A DNA stretch of 64,000 nucleotides from Clusia tigrina (Eukaryota > Arthropoda > Insecta > Diptera > Clusiidae): NCBI GenBank assembly GCA_920105625.2, contig OV050030.1, positions 103,199,698-103,263,697 of the forward strand, in the 5' to 3' direction. The notes beneath the pieces were generated by a model. That model was not told the DNA's origin and made no database searches. It saw only the letters and a program-made list of their open reading frames with translations. The translations under genes were made by a program, and so were the position numbers. Below are positions 32,997 to 47,800 of the stretch, piece after piece (within the stretch, counting starts at the first letter, position 1; each line of letters opens with the position of its first letter).

Positions 32997-35900
32997 GTCC
33001 TCGTGCCTCTTTTTAAGTTGTCGCTCATAGCTATGCTGCCCTTGAGACTAAAATAACAGACTGATAAAATTTCGAATGGCCCTACGGTGCGTCCTGTACC
33101 TACCAAATTTTGCAACATTCAGATGCTTGTAACTTTTTACTGGAGCTTAATAAAATCTTGAAAGTTTGTGACAATAAAAGACTCGTGCCTCTTACCAATT
33201 AAAGCTATCGCTCATAGCTATGCTATCCTTGAGTCCTCGTGCTTCTTTTTAAGCTGTCGCTCATAGCTATGCTACCCTTGACTCCAAAATCAAACACTGA
33301 TAAAGCTTCAAATCGCCCTAACTTCTATACGGTGCGTCCTATACCTATCAAAGTTTGCAACAATCAATTGCTTGTAACTTTTTACTGGAGCGTAATAAAA
33401 TCTTGAAATTTTGTGACAATAAAGTATTCGAGCCTCTTATCACTTTAAGCTATCGCTCATAGCTATGCTACCCTTGAGTCCCAAAGCAAACACTGATAGA
33501 ACTTCAAATGGTCCTAACCTCTATACTGTGCGTCCTATGCCTATCAAAGATTGCAACAATCATATGCTTGCAACGTTTTACTGGAGCGTCATAAAACCTT
33601 GAAATTTTGTGACAATTAAGTAATTCAGCATCTTGTCAATTTAAGCTATCGCTCATAGCAATGCTATTCTTGTCTCCAAAATAAAACACTGATAAACTTC
33701 AAAGGGACCTAACTTCTATACGGTGCGTCGTATACCAATCAAAGTTTGCAACATTCAAATGCTTGTAACTCTTTACTGGAGCGTCATAAGACCTTGAAAT
33801 TTTGGCATAATAAAGTTCTCGTGCCTCTTGTCAATTTAACCTATCGCTCATAGATATGCTACCCTTGAGTCCTCTTGCCTTTTGTTAAGCTATCGCTCAT
33901 AGCTATACTACCCTTGACTCCAAAATCAAACACTGATAAAACTTCAAATGGCCCTAACTTCTATAGTGTGCGCCCTATACCTATCGAAGTTTGCAACAAT
34001 CAAATGAATGCAACATTTTACTGGAGCGTCATAAAACCTTGAAATTTTGTGACAATAAAGTACTCGTGCCTCTTGTCTACTTAAGCTATCGCTCATAGCT
34101 ATGCTTCCCTTGAGTCCCAACACAAACACTGATAAAACTTCTAATGGCCCTAACTTATCTACGGTGCATCCTATACCTATCAAAGTTTGCAACAATCAAA
34201 TGCTTGTAACTTTTTACTGGAGCGTCATAAAACCTTGAAATTTTGTGACAATAAAGTACACGTGCCTCTTGTCAATTAAAGTTATCGCTCATAACTATGC
34301 TGCCCTTGAGTCCCAAATTAACCACTGAAAGAACTTCAAATGGCCCTAACTTCTATACGGTGCGTCCTGCACCTATCAAAGTTTGCAACATTCAATTGCT
34401 TTTAACTTTTTACTGGAGCTTAATAAAATCTTGAAAGTTTGTGACAATAAAAGACTCGTGCCTCTTGTCAATTAAAGTAATCGCTCATAACTATGCTACC
34501 CTTGAGTCCCAAACCTAACACAGATAAATCTTCAAATGGCCCTAACTTCTATACGGTGCGTCCTATACCTATCAAAGTTTGCAAAACTCAATTGCTTGTA
34601 ACTTTTTACTGGAGCGTCATAAAATCTTGAAATTTCGTGACAATAAAGTACTCGAGCCTCTTATCACTTTAAGCTATCGCTCATAGCTATGCTATCTTTG
34701 AGTCCTCGTGCCTCTTTTTAAGTTGTCGCTCATAGCTATGCTGCCCTTGAGACTAAAATAAAACACTGATAAAATTTCGAATGGCCCTACGGTGCGTCCT
34801 GTACCTACAACAGTTTGCAACATTCAGATGCTTGTAACTTTTCACTGGAGTTTCATAAAACCTTGAAATTTTGTAACAATAAAGTACTCCAGCCTCTTAC
34901 CAATTAAAGCTATCGCTCATAGCTATGCTACCCTTGACTCCAAAATCAAACACAGATAAAACTTCAAATCGCCCTAACTTCTATTCGGTGCGTCCTATAC
35001 CTATCAAAGTTTGCAACAATCAATTGCTTGTAACTTTTTACTGGAGCGTAATAAAATCTTGAAATTTTGTGACAATAAAGTATTCGAGCCTCTTATCACT
35101 TTAAGCTATCGCTCATAGCTATGCTACCCTTGAGTCCCAAAGCAAACACTGATAGAACTTCAAATGGTCGTAACCTCTATACTGTGCGTCCTATGCCTAT
35201 TAAAGTTTGCAACAATCATATGCTTGCAACGTTTTACTGGAGCGTCATAAAACCTTGAAATTTTGTGACAATAAAGTACTCGTGCCTCTTGTCAATTTAA
35301 GCTATCGCTCATAACTATGCTACCCTTGAGTCCTAAACCTAACACAGATAAATCTTCAAATGGCCCTAACTTCTATACGGTGCGTCCTATACCTATCAAA
35401 GTTTGGAACATTCAAATGCTTGTAACTTTTTACTGGAGCTTAATAAAATCTTGAAAGTTTGTGACAATAAAAGACTCGTGCCTCTTGTCAATTAAAGTTA
35501 TCGCTCATAGCTATGCTTCCCTTGAGTCCCAAATTAACCACTGATATAACTTCAAATGGCCCTAACTTCTATACGGTGCGTCCTGCACCTATCAAAGTTT
35601 GGAACATTCAAATGCTTGTAACTTTTCACTGGAGCTTAATAAAATCTTGAAAGTTTGTGACAATAAAAGACTCGTGCCTCTTGTCAATTTAAGCTATTGC
35701 TCATAGCTATGCTACCCTTGAGTCCTCGTACCTTTTGTTAAGCTATCGCACATAGCTATACTACCATTGACTCCAAAATCAAACACTGATAAAGCTTCAA
35801 ATGGCCCTAACTTGTATTGTGTGCGTCCTATACCTATCAAACTTTGCAACAATCAAATACTTGCAACTTTTTACAGGAGCGCCATAAAACCTTGAAATTT

Positions 35901-38900
35901 TGTGCCAAAAAAGTACTCGTGCCTCTTGTCAGTTTAAGCTATCGCTCATAGCTATGATACCTTTGAGTCCCAAATCAAACACTGATAAAACTTCAAATGG
36001 CCCTAACTTCTATAGTGTGCGCCCTATACCTATCAAAGTTTGCAACAATCAAATGCTTGCAACTTTTTACTGGAGCGAAATTAAACCTTGAAATTTTGTG
36101 ACAATAAAGTAAATGAGCATCTTGTCAATTTGAACTATCGTTCATAGCAATGCTACCCTTGACTACAAAATAAAACACTGATAATATTTCAAATGGCCCT
36201 AACTTCTATACGTTGCGTCCAATACCTATCAAAGTTTGCAACATTCAAATGCTTGTAACTTTTTACTGGAGCGTCATAAAACCTTGAAACTTTGTGACAA
36301 TAAAGCACTCGTGCCTTTTGACAATTTAAGCTATCGCTCATAGATATGCTACCGTTGCGTACAAAATAAAACACTGATAAAACTTCAAATGGCCCTAATT
36401 TCTATACAGTGCGTCCTACACCTATCAAAGTTTGCAACATTCAAATGCTGGTAACTTTTTACTGGAGCGTCATAAAACGTTGAAATTTTGTGACATTAAA
36501 GTACTCGTGCCTCTTGTCAATTAAAGTTATCGCTCATAACTATGCTACCTTTGAGTCCCAAACCTAACACAGATAAATCTTCAAATGGCCCTAACTTCTA
36601 TACGGTGCGTCCTATACCTATCAAAGTTTGCAAAACTCAATTGCTTGTAACTTTTTACTGGAGCGTAATAAAATCTTGGAATTTTGACACAATAAAGTAC
36701 TCGAGCCTCTTATCACTTTAAGCTATCGCTCATAGCTATGATACCCTTGAGTCCCAAATCAAACACTGATAAAACTTCAAATGGCCCTAACTTCTATAGT
36801 GTGCGCCCTATACATATCAAAGTTTGCAACAATCAAATGCTTGCAACTTTTTACTGGAGCGAAATTAAACCTTGAAATTTTGTGACAATAAAGTAAATGA
36901 GCATCTTGTCAATTTGAGCTATCGTTCATAGCAATGCTACCCTTGACTACAAAATAAAACACTGATAATATTTCAAATGGCCCTAACTTCTATACGTTGC
37001 GTCCAATACCTATCAAAGTTTGCAACATTCAAATGCTTGTAACTTTTTACTGGAGCGTCATAAAACCTTGAAACTTTGTGACAATAAAGCACTCGTGCCT
37101 CTTGACAATTTAAGCTATCGCTCATAGATATGCTACCGTTGAGTACAAAATAAAACACTGATAAAACTTCAAATGGCCCTAATTTCTATACAGTGCGTCC
37201 TACACCTATCAAAGTTTGCAACATTCAAATGCTGGTAACTTTTTACTGGAGCGTCATAAAACGTTGAAATTTTGTGACATTAAAGTACTCGTGCCTCTTG
37301 TCAATTAAAGTTATCGCTCATAACTATGCTACCCTTGAGTCCCAAACCTAACACAGATAAATCTTCAAATGGCCCTAACTTCTATACGGTGCGTCCTATA
37401 CCTATCAAAGTTTGCAAAACTCAATTGCTTGTAACTTTTTACTGGAGCGTCATAAAATCTTGAAATTTCGTGACAATAAAGTACTCGTGCCTCTTATCAA
37501 TTTAAGCTTTCGTTCATAGCTATGCTACCCTTGAGTCCTCGTGCCTCTTTTTAAGTTGTCGCTCATAGCTATGCTGCCCTTGAGACTAAAATAAAAGACT
37601 GATAAAATTTCGAATGGCCCTACGGTGCGTCCTGTACCTACCAAATTTTGCAACATTCAGATGCTTGTAACTTTTTACTGGAGCTTAATAAAATCTTGAA
37701 AGTTTGTGACAATAAAAGACTCGTGCCTCTTACCAATTAAAGCTATCGCTCATAGCTATGCTATCCTTGAGTCCTCGTGCTTCTTTTTAAGCTGTCGCTC
37801 ATAGCTATGCTACCCTTGACTCCAAAATCAAACACTGATAAAGCTTCAAATCGCCCTAACTTCTATACGGTGCGTCCTATACCTATCAAAGTTTGCAACA
37901 ATCAATTGCTTGTAACTTTTTACTGGAGCGTAATAAAATCTTGAAATTTTGTGACAATAAAGTATTCGAGCCTCTTATCACTTTAAGCTATCGCTCATAG
38001 CTATGCTACCCTTGAGTCCCAAAGCAAACACTGATAGAACTTCAAATGGTCCTAACCTCTATACTGTGCGTCCTATGCCTATCAAAGATTGCAACAATCA
38101 TATGCTTGCAACGTTTTACTGGAGCGTCATAAAACCTTGAAATTTTGTGACAATTAAGTAATTCAGCATCTTGTCAATTTAAGCTATCGCTCATAGCAAT
38201 GCTATTCTTGTCTCCAAAATAAAACACTGATAAACTTCAAAGGGACCTAACTTCTATACGGTGCGTCGTATACCAATCAAAGTTTGCAACATTCAAATGC
38301 TTGTAACTCTTTACTGGAGCGTCATAAGACCTTGAAATTTTGGCATAATAAAGTTCTCGTGCCTCTTGTCAATTTAACCTATCGCTCATAGATATGCTAC
38401 CCTTGAGTCCTCTTGCCTTTTGTTAAGCTATCGCTCATAGCTATACTACCCTTGACTCCAAAATCAAACACTGATAAAACTTCAAATGGCCCTAACTTCT
38501 ATAGTGTGCGCCCTATACCTATCGAAGTTTGCAACAATCAAATGCATGCAACTTTTTACTGGAGCGTCATAAAACCTTGAAATTTTGTGACAATAAAGTA
38601 CTCGTGCCTCTTGTCTATTTAAGCTATCGCTCATAGCTATGCTTCCCTTTAGTCCCAACACAAACACTGATAAAACATCTAATGGCCCTAACTTATCTAC
38701 GGTGCATCCTATACCTATCAAAGTTTGCAACAATCAAATGCTTGTAACTTTTTACTGGAGCGTCATAAAACCTTGAAATTTTGTGACAATAAAGTACACG
38801 TGCCTCTTGTCAATTAAAGTTATCGCTCATAACTATGCTACCCTTGAGTCCCAAATTAACCACTGATAGAACTTCAAATGGCCCTAACTTCTATACGGTG

Positions 38901-41075
38901 CGTCCTGCACCTATCAAAGTTTGCAACATTCAAATGCTTGTAACTTTTTACTGGAGCTTAATAAAATCTTGAAAGTTTGTGACAATAAAAGACTCGTGCC
39001 TCTTGTCAATTAAAGTAATCGCTCATAACTATGCTACCCTTGAGTCCCAAACCTAACACAGATAAATCTTCAAATGGCCCTAACTTCTATACGGTGCGTC
39101 CTATACCTATCAAAGTTTGCAAAACTCAATTGCTTGTAACTTTTTACTGGAGCGTCATAAAATCTTGAAATTTCGTGACAATAAAGTACTCGAGCCTCTT
39201 ATCACTTTAAGCTATCGCTCATAGCTATGCTATCTTTGAGTCCTCGTGCCTCTTTTTAAGTTGTCGCTCATAGCTATGCTGCCCTTGAGACTAAAATAAA
39301 ACACTGATAAAATTTCGAATGGCCCTACGGTGCGTCCTGTACCTACAACAGTTTGCAACATTCAGATGCTTGTAACTTTTTACTGGAGTTTCATAAAACC
39401 TTGAAATTTTGTAACAATAAAGTACTCCAGCCTCTTACCAATTAAAGCTATCGCTCATAGCTATGCTACCCTTGACTCCAAAATCAAACACTGATAAAAC
39501 TTCAAATCGCCCTAACTTCTATTCGGTGCGTCCTATACCTATCAAAGTTTGCAACAATTGCTTGTAACTTTTTACTGGAGCGTAATAAAATCTTGAAATT
39601 TTGTGACAATAAAGTATTCGAGCCTCTTATCACTTTAAGCTATCGCTCATAGCTATGCTACCCTTGAGTCCCAAAGCAAACACTGATAGAACTTCAAATG
39701 GTCGTAACCTCTATACTGTGCGTCCTATGCCTATTAAAGTTTGCAACAATCATATGCTTGCAACGTTTTACTGGAGCGTCATAAAACCTTGAAATTTTGT
39801 GACAATAAAGTACTCGTGCCTCTTGTCAATTTAAGCTATCGCTCATAACTATGCTACCCTTGAGTCCCAAACCTAACACAGATAAATCTTCAAATGGCCC
39901 TAACTTCTATACGGTGCGTCCTATACCTATCAAAGTTTGGAACATTCAAATGCTTGTAACTTTTTACTGGAGCTTAATAAAATCTTGAAAGTTTGTGACA
40001 ATAAAAGACTCGTGCCTCTTGTCAATTTAAGCTATTGCTCATAGCTATGCTACCCTTGAGTCCTCGTACCTTTTGTTAAGCTATCGCACATAGCTATACT
40101 ACCCTTGACTCCAAAATCAAACACTGATAAAGCTTCAAATGGCCCTAACTTCTATACGGTGCGTCCTATACCTATCAAAGTTTGCAAAACTCAATTGCTT
40201 GTAACTTTTTACTGGAGCGTAATAAAATCTTGGAATTTTGACACAATAAAGTACTCGAGCCTCTTATCACTTTAAGCTATCGCTCATAGCTATGATACCC
40301 TTGAGTCCCAAATCAAACACTGATAAAACTTCAAATGGCCCTAACTTCTATAGTGTGCGCCCTATACATATCAAAGTTTGCAACAATCAAATGCTTGCAA
40401 CTTTTTACTGGAGCGAAATTAAACCTTGAAATTTTGTGACAATAAAGTAAATGAGCATCTTGTCAATTTGAGCTATCGTTCATAGCAATGCTACCCTTGA
40501 CTACAAAATAAAACACTGATAATATTTCAAATGGCCCTAACTTCTATACGTTGCGTCCAATACCTATCAAAGTTTGCAACTTTCAAATGCTTGTAACTTT
40601 TTACTGGAGCGTCATAAAACCTTGAAACTTTGTGACAATAAAGCACTCGTGCCTCTTGACAATTTAAGCTATCGCTCATAGATATGCTACCGTTGAGTAC
40701 AAAATAAAACACTGATAAAACTTCAAATGGCCCTAATTTCTATACAGTGCGTCCTACACCTATCAAAGTTTGCAACATTCAAATGCTGGTAACTTTTTAC
40801 TGGAGCGTCATAAAACGTTGAAATTTTGTGACATTAAAGTACTCGTGCCTCTTGTCAATTAAAGTTATCGCTCATAACTATGCTACCCTTGAGTCCCAAA
40901 CCTAACACAGATAAATCTTCAAATGGCCCTAACTTCTATACGGTGCGTCCTATACCTATCAAAGTTTGCAAAACTCAATTGCTTGTAACTTTTTACTGGA
41001 GCGTCATAAAATCTTGAAATTTCGTGACAATAAAGTACTCGTGCCTCTTATCAATTTAAGCTTTCGTTCATAGCT
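32997..41075 (+). repeat. 4538-bp tandem duplication, second copy shortened
   Basis: Copy one starts near 32997 and copy two near 37535. The offset is 4538 bp (for example ATGCTGCCCTTGAGAC at 33033 and 37571, and the same 83-codon shadow frame at 33944 and 38482). Copy two lacks one monomer near 39996-40020 and further material near 40130. From 36580/40134 the offset is 3554 bp. Copy two therefore lost about 1 kb, or copy one gained it. The unit is about 23 monomers. Confidence 0.82.
35935..37449 (+). repeat. 784-bp (4-monomer) tandem duplication
   Basis: Within copy one of the 4538-bp duplication, 35935-36665 repeats at 36719-37449 with an offset of exactly 784 bp. Both carry AGCTATGATACC, GAGCGAAATTAAACC and ACGTTGCGTCCAATACC. 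This block partly explains why the second 4.5-kb copy is shorter. Confidence 0.82.
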
Positions 41076-43109
41076 ATGCTACCCTTGAGTCCCAAATCAA
41101 ACACTGATAAGACTTCAAATGGCCCTAACTTGTATAGTGTGCGTCCTATACCTATCAAAGTTTGCAACAATCAAATGCTTGTAACTTTTTACTGGCGCGT
41201 CATAAAACCTTGAAATTTTGGGACAACGAAGTTCTCGAGCCTCTTATCAATTTAAGCTATCGCTCATAGCTATGATACCCTTGAGTCCCAAATCAAACAC
41301 TGATAAAACTTCAAATGGCCCTAACTTCTATAGTGTGCGCCCTATACCTATCAAAGTTTGCAACAATCAAATGCTTGCAACTTTTTACTGGAGCGAAATT
41401 AAACCTTGAAATTTTGTGACAATAAAGTAAATGAGCATCTTGTCAATTTGAGCTATCGTTCATAGCAATGCTACCCTTGACTACAAAATAAAACACTGAT
41501 AATATTTCAAATGGCCCTAACTTCTATACGTTGCGTCCAATACCTATCAAAGTTTGCAACATTCAAATGCTTGTAACTTTTTACTGGTGCGTAATAAAAT
41601 CTTGAAATTTTGTGACAATAAAGTATTCGAGCCTCTTATCACTTTAAGCTATCGCTCATAGCTATGCTCCTCTTGAGTCCCAAAGCAAATACTGATAGAA
41701 CTTCAAATGGTCCTAACCTCTATACTGTGCGTCCTATGCCTGTCAAAGTTTGCAACAATCATATGCTTGCAACGTTTTACTGGAGCGTCATAAAACCTTG
41801 AAATTTTGTGACAATTAACTAATTCAGCATCTTGTCAATTTAAGCTATCGCTCATAGCAATGCTATTCTTGTCTCCAAAATAAAACACTGATAAAACTTC
41901 AAAGGGCCCTAACTTCTATACGGTGCGTCCTATACCAATCAAAGTTTGCAACATTCAAATGCTTGTAACTCTTTACTGGAGGGTCATAAAATCTTGAAAT
42001 TTTGGGACAATAAAGTACTCGTGCCTCTTGTCAATTTAAGTTATCGATAATAGTTATGCTACCCTTGAGTCCCAAATCAAACATTGATAAAACTTCAAAT
42101 GGCCCTAACTTCTATACGATGCGTCCTATACCTACCAAAGTTTGCAACAATCAAATGCTTGTAACTTTTTACTGGCGCGTCATAAGACCTTGAAATTTTG
42201 GGACAATGAAGTTCTCGAGCCTCTTATCAATTTAAGCTATCGCTCATAGCTATGCTACCCTTGACTCCAAAATCAAACACTGATATACCATCAAATGGCC
42301 CCAACTTCTATACGGTGCGTCTTGTACCTATCAAAGTTTGCAACATTCATATGCTTGTAACTTTTTACTGGAGCGTCATAAAATCCTGAAATTTTGTGAC
42401 ATTAAAGTACTCGTGCCTCTTGTCTATTTAAGTTATCGCTCATAACTATGCTAGCCTTGAGTCCCAAATCAAACACAGATAAATCTTCAAATGGCCCTAA
42501 CTTCTATACGGTGCTTCCTATACCTATCAAAGTTTGCAACAATCAATTGCTTGTAACTTTTTACTGGAGCGTAATAAAATCTTCAAATTTTGTGACAATA
42601 AAGTACTCGAGCCTCTTATCAATTAAATCTATCGCTCATAGATATGCTACCCTTGAGTCCCGAATCAAACACTGATAAAACTTCAAATGGCCCTAACTTC
42701 TATAGTGTGCGCCCTATACCTATCGAAGTTTGCAACAATCAAATGCATGCAACTTTTTACTGGAGCGTCATAAAACCTTGAAATTTTGTGACAATAAAGT
42801 ACTCGTGCCTCTTGTCAATTTAAGCTATCGCTCATAGCTATGCTTCCCTTGAGTCCCAACACAAACACTGATAAAACTTCTAATGGCCCTAACTTATCTA
42901 CGGTGCATCCTATACCTATCAAAGTTTGCAACAATCAAATGCTTGTAACTTTTCACTGGAGCGTCATAAAATCTTGAAATTTTGTGGCACTAAAAGACTC
43001 GTGCCTCTTGTCAATTTAAGCTATCACTCATAGCTATGCTACCCTTGAGTCCCAAATCAAACACCGATAAACCTTCAAATGGCCCCAACTTCTATACGGT
43101 GCGTCTTAT
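41076..43109 (+). repeat. satellite between duplication blocks
   Basis: About ten monomers. It repeats material of the 35.9-kb block once more near 41218-41570, then moves to monomers of the type found in the 43-48 kb higher-order repeat. Confidence 0.75.
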
Positions 43110-46100
43110 ACCTATCAAAGTTTGCAACATTCATATGCTTGTAACTTTTTACTGGAGCGTCATAAAATCCTGAAATTTTGTGACAATAAAGTACTCGTGC
43201 CACTTGTCTATTTAAGTTATCGCTCATAACTATGCTACCCTTGAGTCCCAAATCAAACACTGATAAAACTTCAAATGGCCCTAATTTCTATACGGTGCGT
43301 CCTACACCTATCAAAGTTTGCAACATTCAAATGCTTGTAACTTTTTACTGGAGCGTAATAAAATCTTGAAATTTTGTGACAAAAAAGTACTCGTGCCTCT
43401 TGTCAATTTAAACTATCGCTCACAGCTATGCTACCCTTGAGTCCCAAATCAAACACTGACAAAACTTCAAATGGCCCTAACTTCTATACGGTGCGTCCTA
43501 TACCTATCAACGTTTGCTACATGCTAAATGCTTGTAACTTTTTAATGGAGCGTCATAAAACTTTAAAATTTTGTGACAATGAAGTACTCGAGCCTTTTAT
43601 CAATTTAAGCTATCGCTCATAGCTATGCTACCCTTGAGTCCCAAAACAAACACTGATAAAACTTCAAATGGCACTAACTTCTATACGGTGCGTCCTATAC
43701 CTATCAAAGTTTACAACAATGAAATGCTTGTAACTTTTTAATGGAGCGTCATAAAACTTTAAAATTTTGTGACAATGAAGTACTCGAGCCTCTTATCAAT
43801 TTAAGCTATCGCCCATAGCTATGCTACCCTTGACTCCAAAATCAAACGCTGATAAAACTTCAAATGGTCCAAACTTCTATACGATGCGTCCTACATTTAT
43901 CAAAGTTTGCAACATTCAAATGCTTGTAACTTTTTACAGGAGCGTCATAAAACCTTGACATTTTGTGACAATAGAATACGCGTGCCTCTTGTCAATTTAA
44001 GCTATCGCTCATAACTATGCTACCCTTGAGTCCCAAATCAAACACTGATAAAACTTCAAATGGCCCTAACTTCTATACAGTGCGTCCTATACATATCAAA
44101 GTTTGCAACTTTCATATGCTTGTAACTTTTTACTGGAGCGTCATAAAGTCCTGAAATTTTGTGACAATAAAGTACTCGTGCCTCTTCTCTATTTAAGCTA
44201 TCGCTCATAGCTGTGCTACCCTTGAGTCCCAAATCAAACACTGATAAAATTTCAAATGGCCCTAACTTCTATACTGTGCGTCCAATACCTATCAAAGTTT
44301 GCAACATTCCAATGCTTGTAACTTTTTACTGGAGCGTAATAAAATCTGGAAATTTTGTGACAATAAAGTACTCGTGCCTCTTGTCAATTTAAGCTATCGC
44401 TCATAGCTATGCTACCCTTCAGTCCCAAAACAAACACTGATAAAACTTAAAATGGCCCTAACTTCTATACGGTGCGTCCTATACCTATCAAAGTTTGCTA
44501 CAATTAAATGCTTGTAACTTTTTAATGGAGCGTCATAAAACCTTGAAATTTTGTGACAATAAAGTAATTGAGCATCTTGTCAATTTAAGCTATCGTTCAT
44601 AGCAATGCTACCCTTGTCTCCAAAAAAAAAACACTGATAATACTTCAAATGGCTTTAACTTCTATACGGTGCGTCCTATTCCTATCAAAGTTTGCAACAT
44701 TCAAATGCTTGTAACTTTTTACTGGAGCGTAATAAAATCTTAAAATTTTGTGACAATAAAGTACTCGTGCCTCTTGTCAATTTAAGCTATCGCTCATAGC
44801 TATGCTACCCTTGAGTCCCAAAACAAACACTGAAAAAACTTCATATGGCCCTAACTTCTATACGATGCGTCCTACATTTATCAAAGTTTGCAACATTCAA
44901 ATGCTTGTAACTTTTTACAGGAGCGTCATAAAACCTTGACATTTTGTGACAATAGAATACGCGTGCCTCTTGTCAATTTAAGCTATCGCTCATAACTATG
45001 CTACCCTTGAGTCCCAAATCAAACACTGATAAAACTTCAAATGGCCCTAACTTCTATACAGTGCGTCCTATACATATCAAAGTTTGCAACATTCATATGC
45101 TTGTAACTTTTTACTGGAGCGTCATAAAATCCTGAAATTTTGTGACAATAAAGTACTCGTGCCACTTGTCTATTTAAGTAATCGCTCATAACTATGCTAC
45201 CCTTGAGTCCCAAATCAAACACTGATAAAACTTCAAATGGCCCTAATTTCTATACGGTGCGTTCTACACCTATCAAAGTTTGCAACATTCAAATGCTTGT
45301 AACTTTTTACTGGAGCGTAATAAAATCTTGAAATTTTGTGACAAAAAAGTACTCGTGCCTCTTGTCAATTTAAACTATCGCTCACAGCTATGCTACCCTT
45401 GAGTCCCAAATCAAACACTGACAAAACTTCAAATGGCCCTAACTTCTATACGGTGCGTCCTATACCTATCAACGTTTGCTACATGCTAAATGCTTGTAAC
45501 TTTTTAATGGAGCGTCATAAAACTTTAAAATTTTGTGACAATGAAGTACTCGAGCCTTTTATCAATTTAAGCTATCGCTCATAGCTATGCTACCCTTGAG
45601 TCCCAAAACAAACACTGATAAAACTTCAAATGGCACTAACTTCTATACGGTGCGTCCTATACCTATCAAAGTTTACAACAATGAAATGCTTGTAACTTTT
45701 TAATGGAGCGTCATAAAACTTTAAAATTTTGTGACAATGAAGTACTCGAGCCTCTTATCAATTTAAGCTATCGCCCATAGCTATGCTACCCTTGACTCCA
45801 AAATCAAACGCTGATAAAACTTCAAATGGTCCAAACTTCTATACGATGCGTCCTACATTTATCAAAGTTTGCAACATTCAAATGCTTGTAACTTTTTACA
45901 GGAGCGTCATAAAACCTTGACATTTTGTGACAATAGAATACGCGTGCCTCTTGTCAATTTAAGCTATCGCTCATAACTATGCTACCCTTGAGTCCCAAAT
46001 CAAACACTGATAAAACTTCAAATGGCCCTAACTTCTATACAGTGCGTCCTATACATATCAAAGTTTGCAACATTCATATGCTTGTAACTTTTTACTGGAG

Positions 46101-47800
46101 CGTCATAAAGTCCTGAAATTTTGTGACAATAAAGTACTCGTGCCTCTTCTCTATTTAAGCTATCGCTCATAGCTGTGCTACCCTTGAGTCCCAAATCAAA
46201 CACTGATAAAATTTCAAATGGCCCTAACTTCTATACTGTGCGTCCAATACCTATCAAAGTTTGCAACATTCCAATGCTTGTAACTTTTTACTGGAGCGTA
46301 ATAAAATCTGGAAATTTTGTGACAATAAAGTACTCGTGCCTCTTGTCAATTTAAGCTATCGCTCATAGCTATGCTACCCTTCAGTCCCAAAACAAACACT
46401 GATAAAACTTAAAATGGCCCTAACTTCTATACGGTGCGTCCTATACCTATCAAAGTTTGCTACAATTAAATGCTTGTAACTTTTTAATGGAGCGTCATAA
46501 AACCTTGAAATTTTGTGACAATAAAGTAATTGAGCATCTTGTCAATTTAAGCTATCGTTCATAGCAATGCTACCCTTGTCTCCAAAAAAAAAACACTGAT
46601 AATACTTCAAATGGCCCTAACTTCTATACGGTGCGTCCTATTCCTATCATAGTTTGCAACATTCAAATGCTTGTAACTTTTTACTGGAGCGTAATAAAAT
46701 CTTAAAATTTTGTGACAATAAACTACTCGTGCCTCTTGTCAATTTAAGCTATCGCTCATAGCTATGCTACCCTTGAGTCCCAAAACAAACACTGAAAAAA
46801 CTTCATATGGCCCTAACTTCTATACGATGCGTCCTACATTTATCAAAGTTTGCAACATTCAAATGCTTGTAACTTTTTACAGGAGCGTCATAAAACCTTG
46901 ACATTTTGTGACAATAGAATACGCGTGCCTCTTGTCAATTTAAGCTATCGCTCATAACTATGCTACCCTTGAGTCCCAAATCAAACACTGATAAAACTTC
47001 AAATGGCCCTAACTTCTATACAGTGCGTCCTATACATATCAAAGTTTGCAACATTCATATGCTTGTAACTTTTTACTGGAGCGTCATAAAGTCCTGAAAT
47101 TTTGTGACAATAAAGTACTCGTGCCTCTTCTCTATTTAAGCTATCGCTCATAGCTGTGCTACCCTTGAGTCCCAAATCAAACACTGATAAAATTTCAAAT
47201 GGCCCTAACTTCTATACTGTGCGTCCAATACCTATCAAAGTTTGCAACATTCCAATGCTTGTAACTTTTTACTGGAGCGTAATAAAATCTGGAAATTTTG
47301 TGACAATAAAGTACTCGTGCCTCTTGTCAATTTAAGCTATCGCTCATAGCTATGCTACCCTTCAGTCCCAAAACAAACACTGATAAAACTTAAAATGGCC
47401 CTAACTTCTATACGGTGCGTCCTATACCTATCAAAGTTTGCTACAATTAAATGCTTGTAACTTTTTAATGGAGCGTCATAAAACCTTGAAATTTTGTGAC
47501 AATAAAGTAATTGAGCATCTTGTCAATTTAAGCTATCGTTCATAGCAATGCTACCCTTGTCTCCAAAAAAAAACACTGATAATACTTCAAATGGCCCTAA
47601 CTTCTATACGGTGCGTCCTATTCCTATCAAAGTTTGCAACATTCAAATGCTTGTAACTTTTTACTGGAGCGTAATAAAATCTTAAAATTTTGTGACAATA
47701 AAGTACTCGTGCCTCTTGTCAATTTAAGCTATCGCTCATAGCTATGCTACCCTTGAGTCCCAAAACAAACACTGAAAAAACTTCATATGGCCCTAACTTC
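43110..47800 (+). repeat. 981-bp higher-order repeat, order X-Y-X-Y-Y
   Basis: The marker TTTTTACAGGAGCGTCATAA recurs at an exact 981-bp spacing (the associated TGCTTGTAAC at 43921, 44902, 45883 and 46864). Each 981-bp block is five monomers. Blocks of type X (ACATGCTAAATGC, TTAATGGAGCG with CTTTAAAATTTTG) start near 43075 and 45037. Blocks of type Y (GTAATAAAATCTGG, CCAATGCTTG, CTCCAAAAAAAAAACACTG) start near 44056, 46018 and 46999. X copies are 1962 bp apart and almost identical, as are the Y copies. The pattern ends near 47800. Confidence 0.9.
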
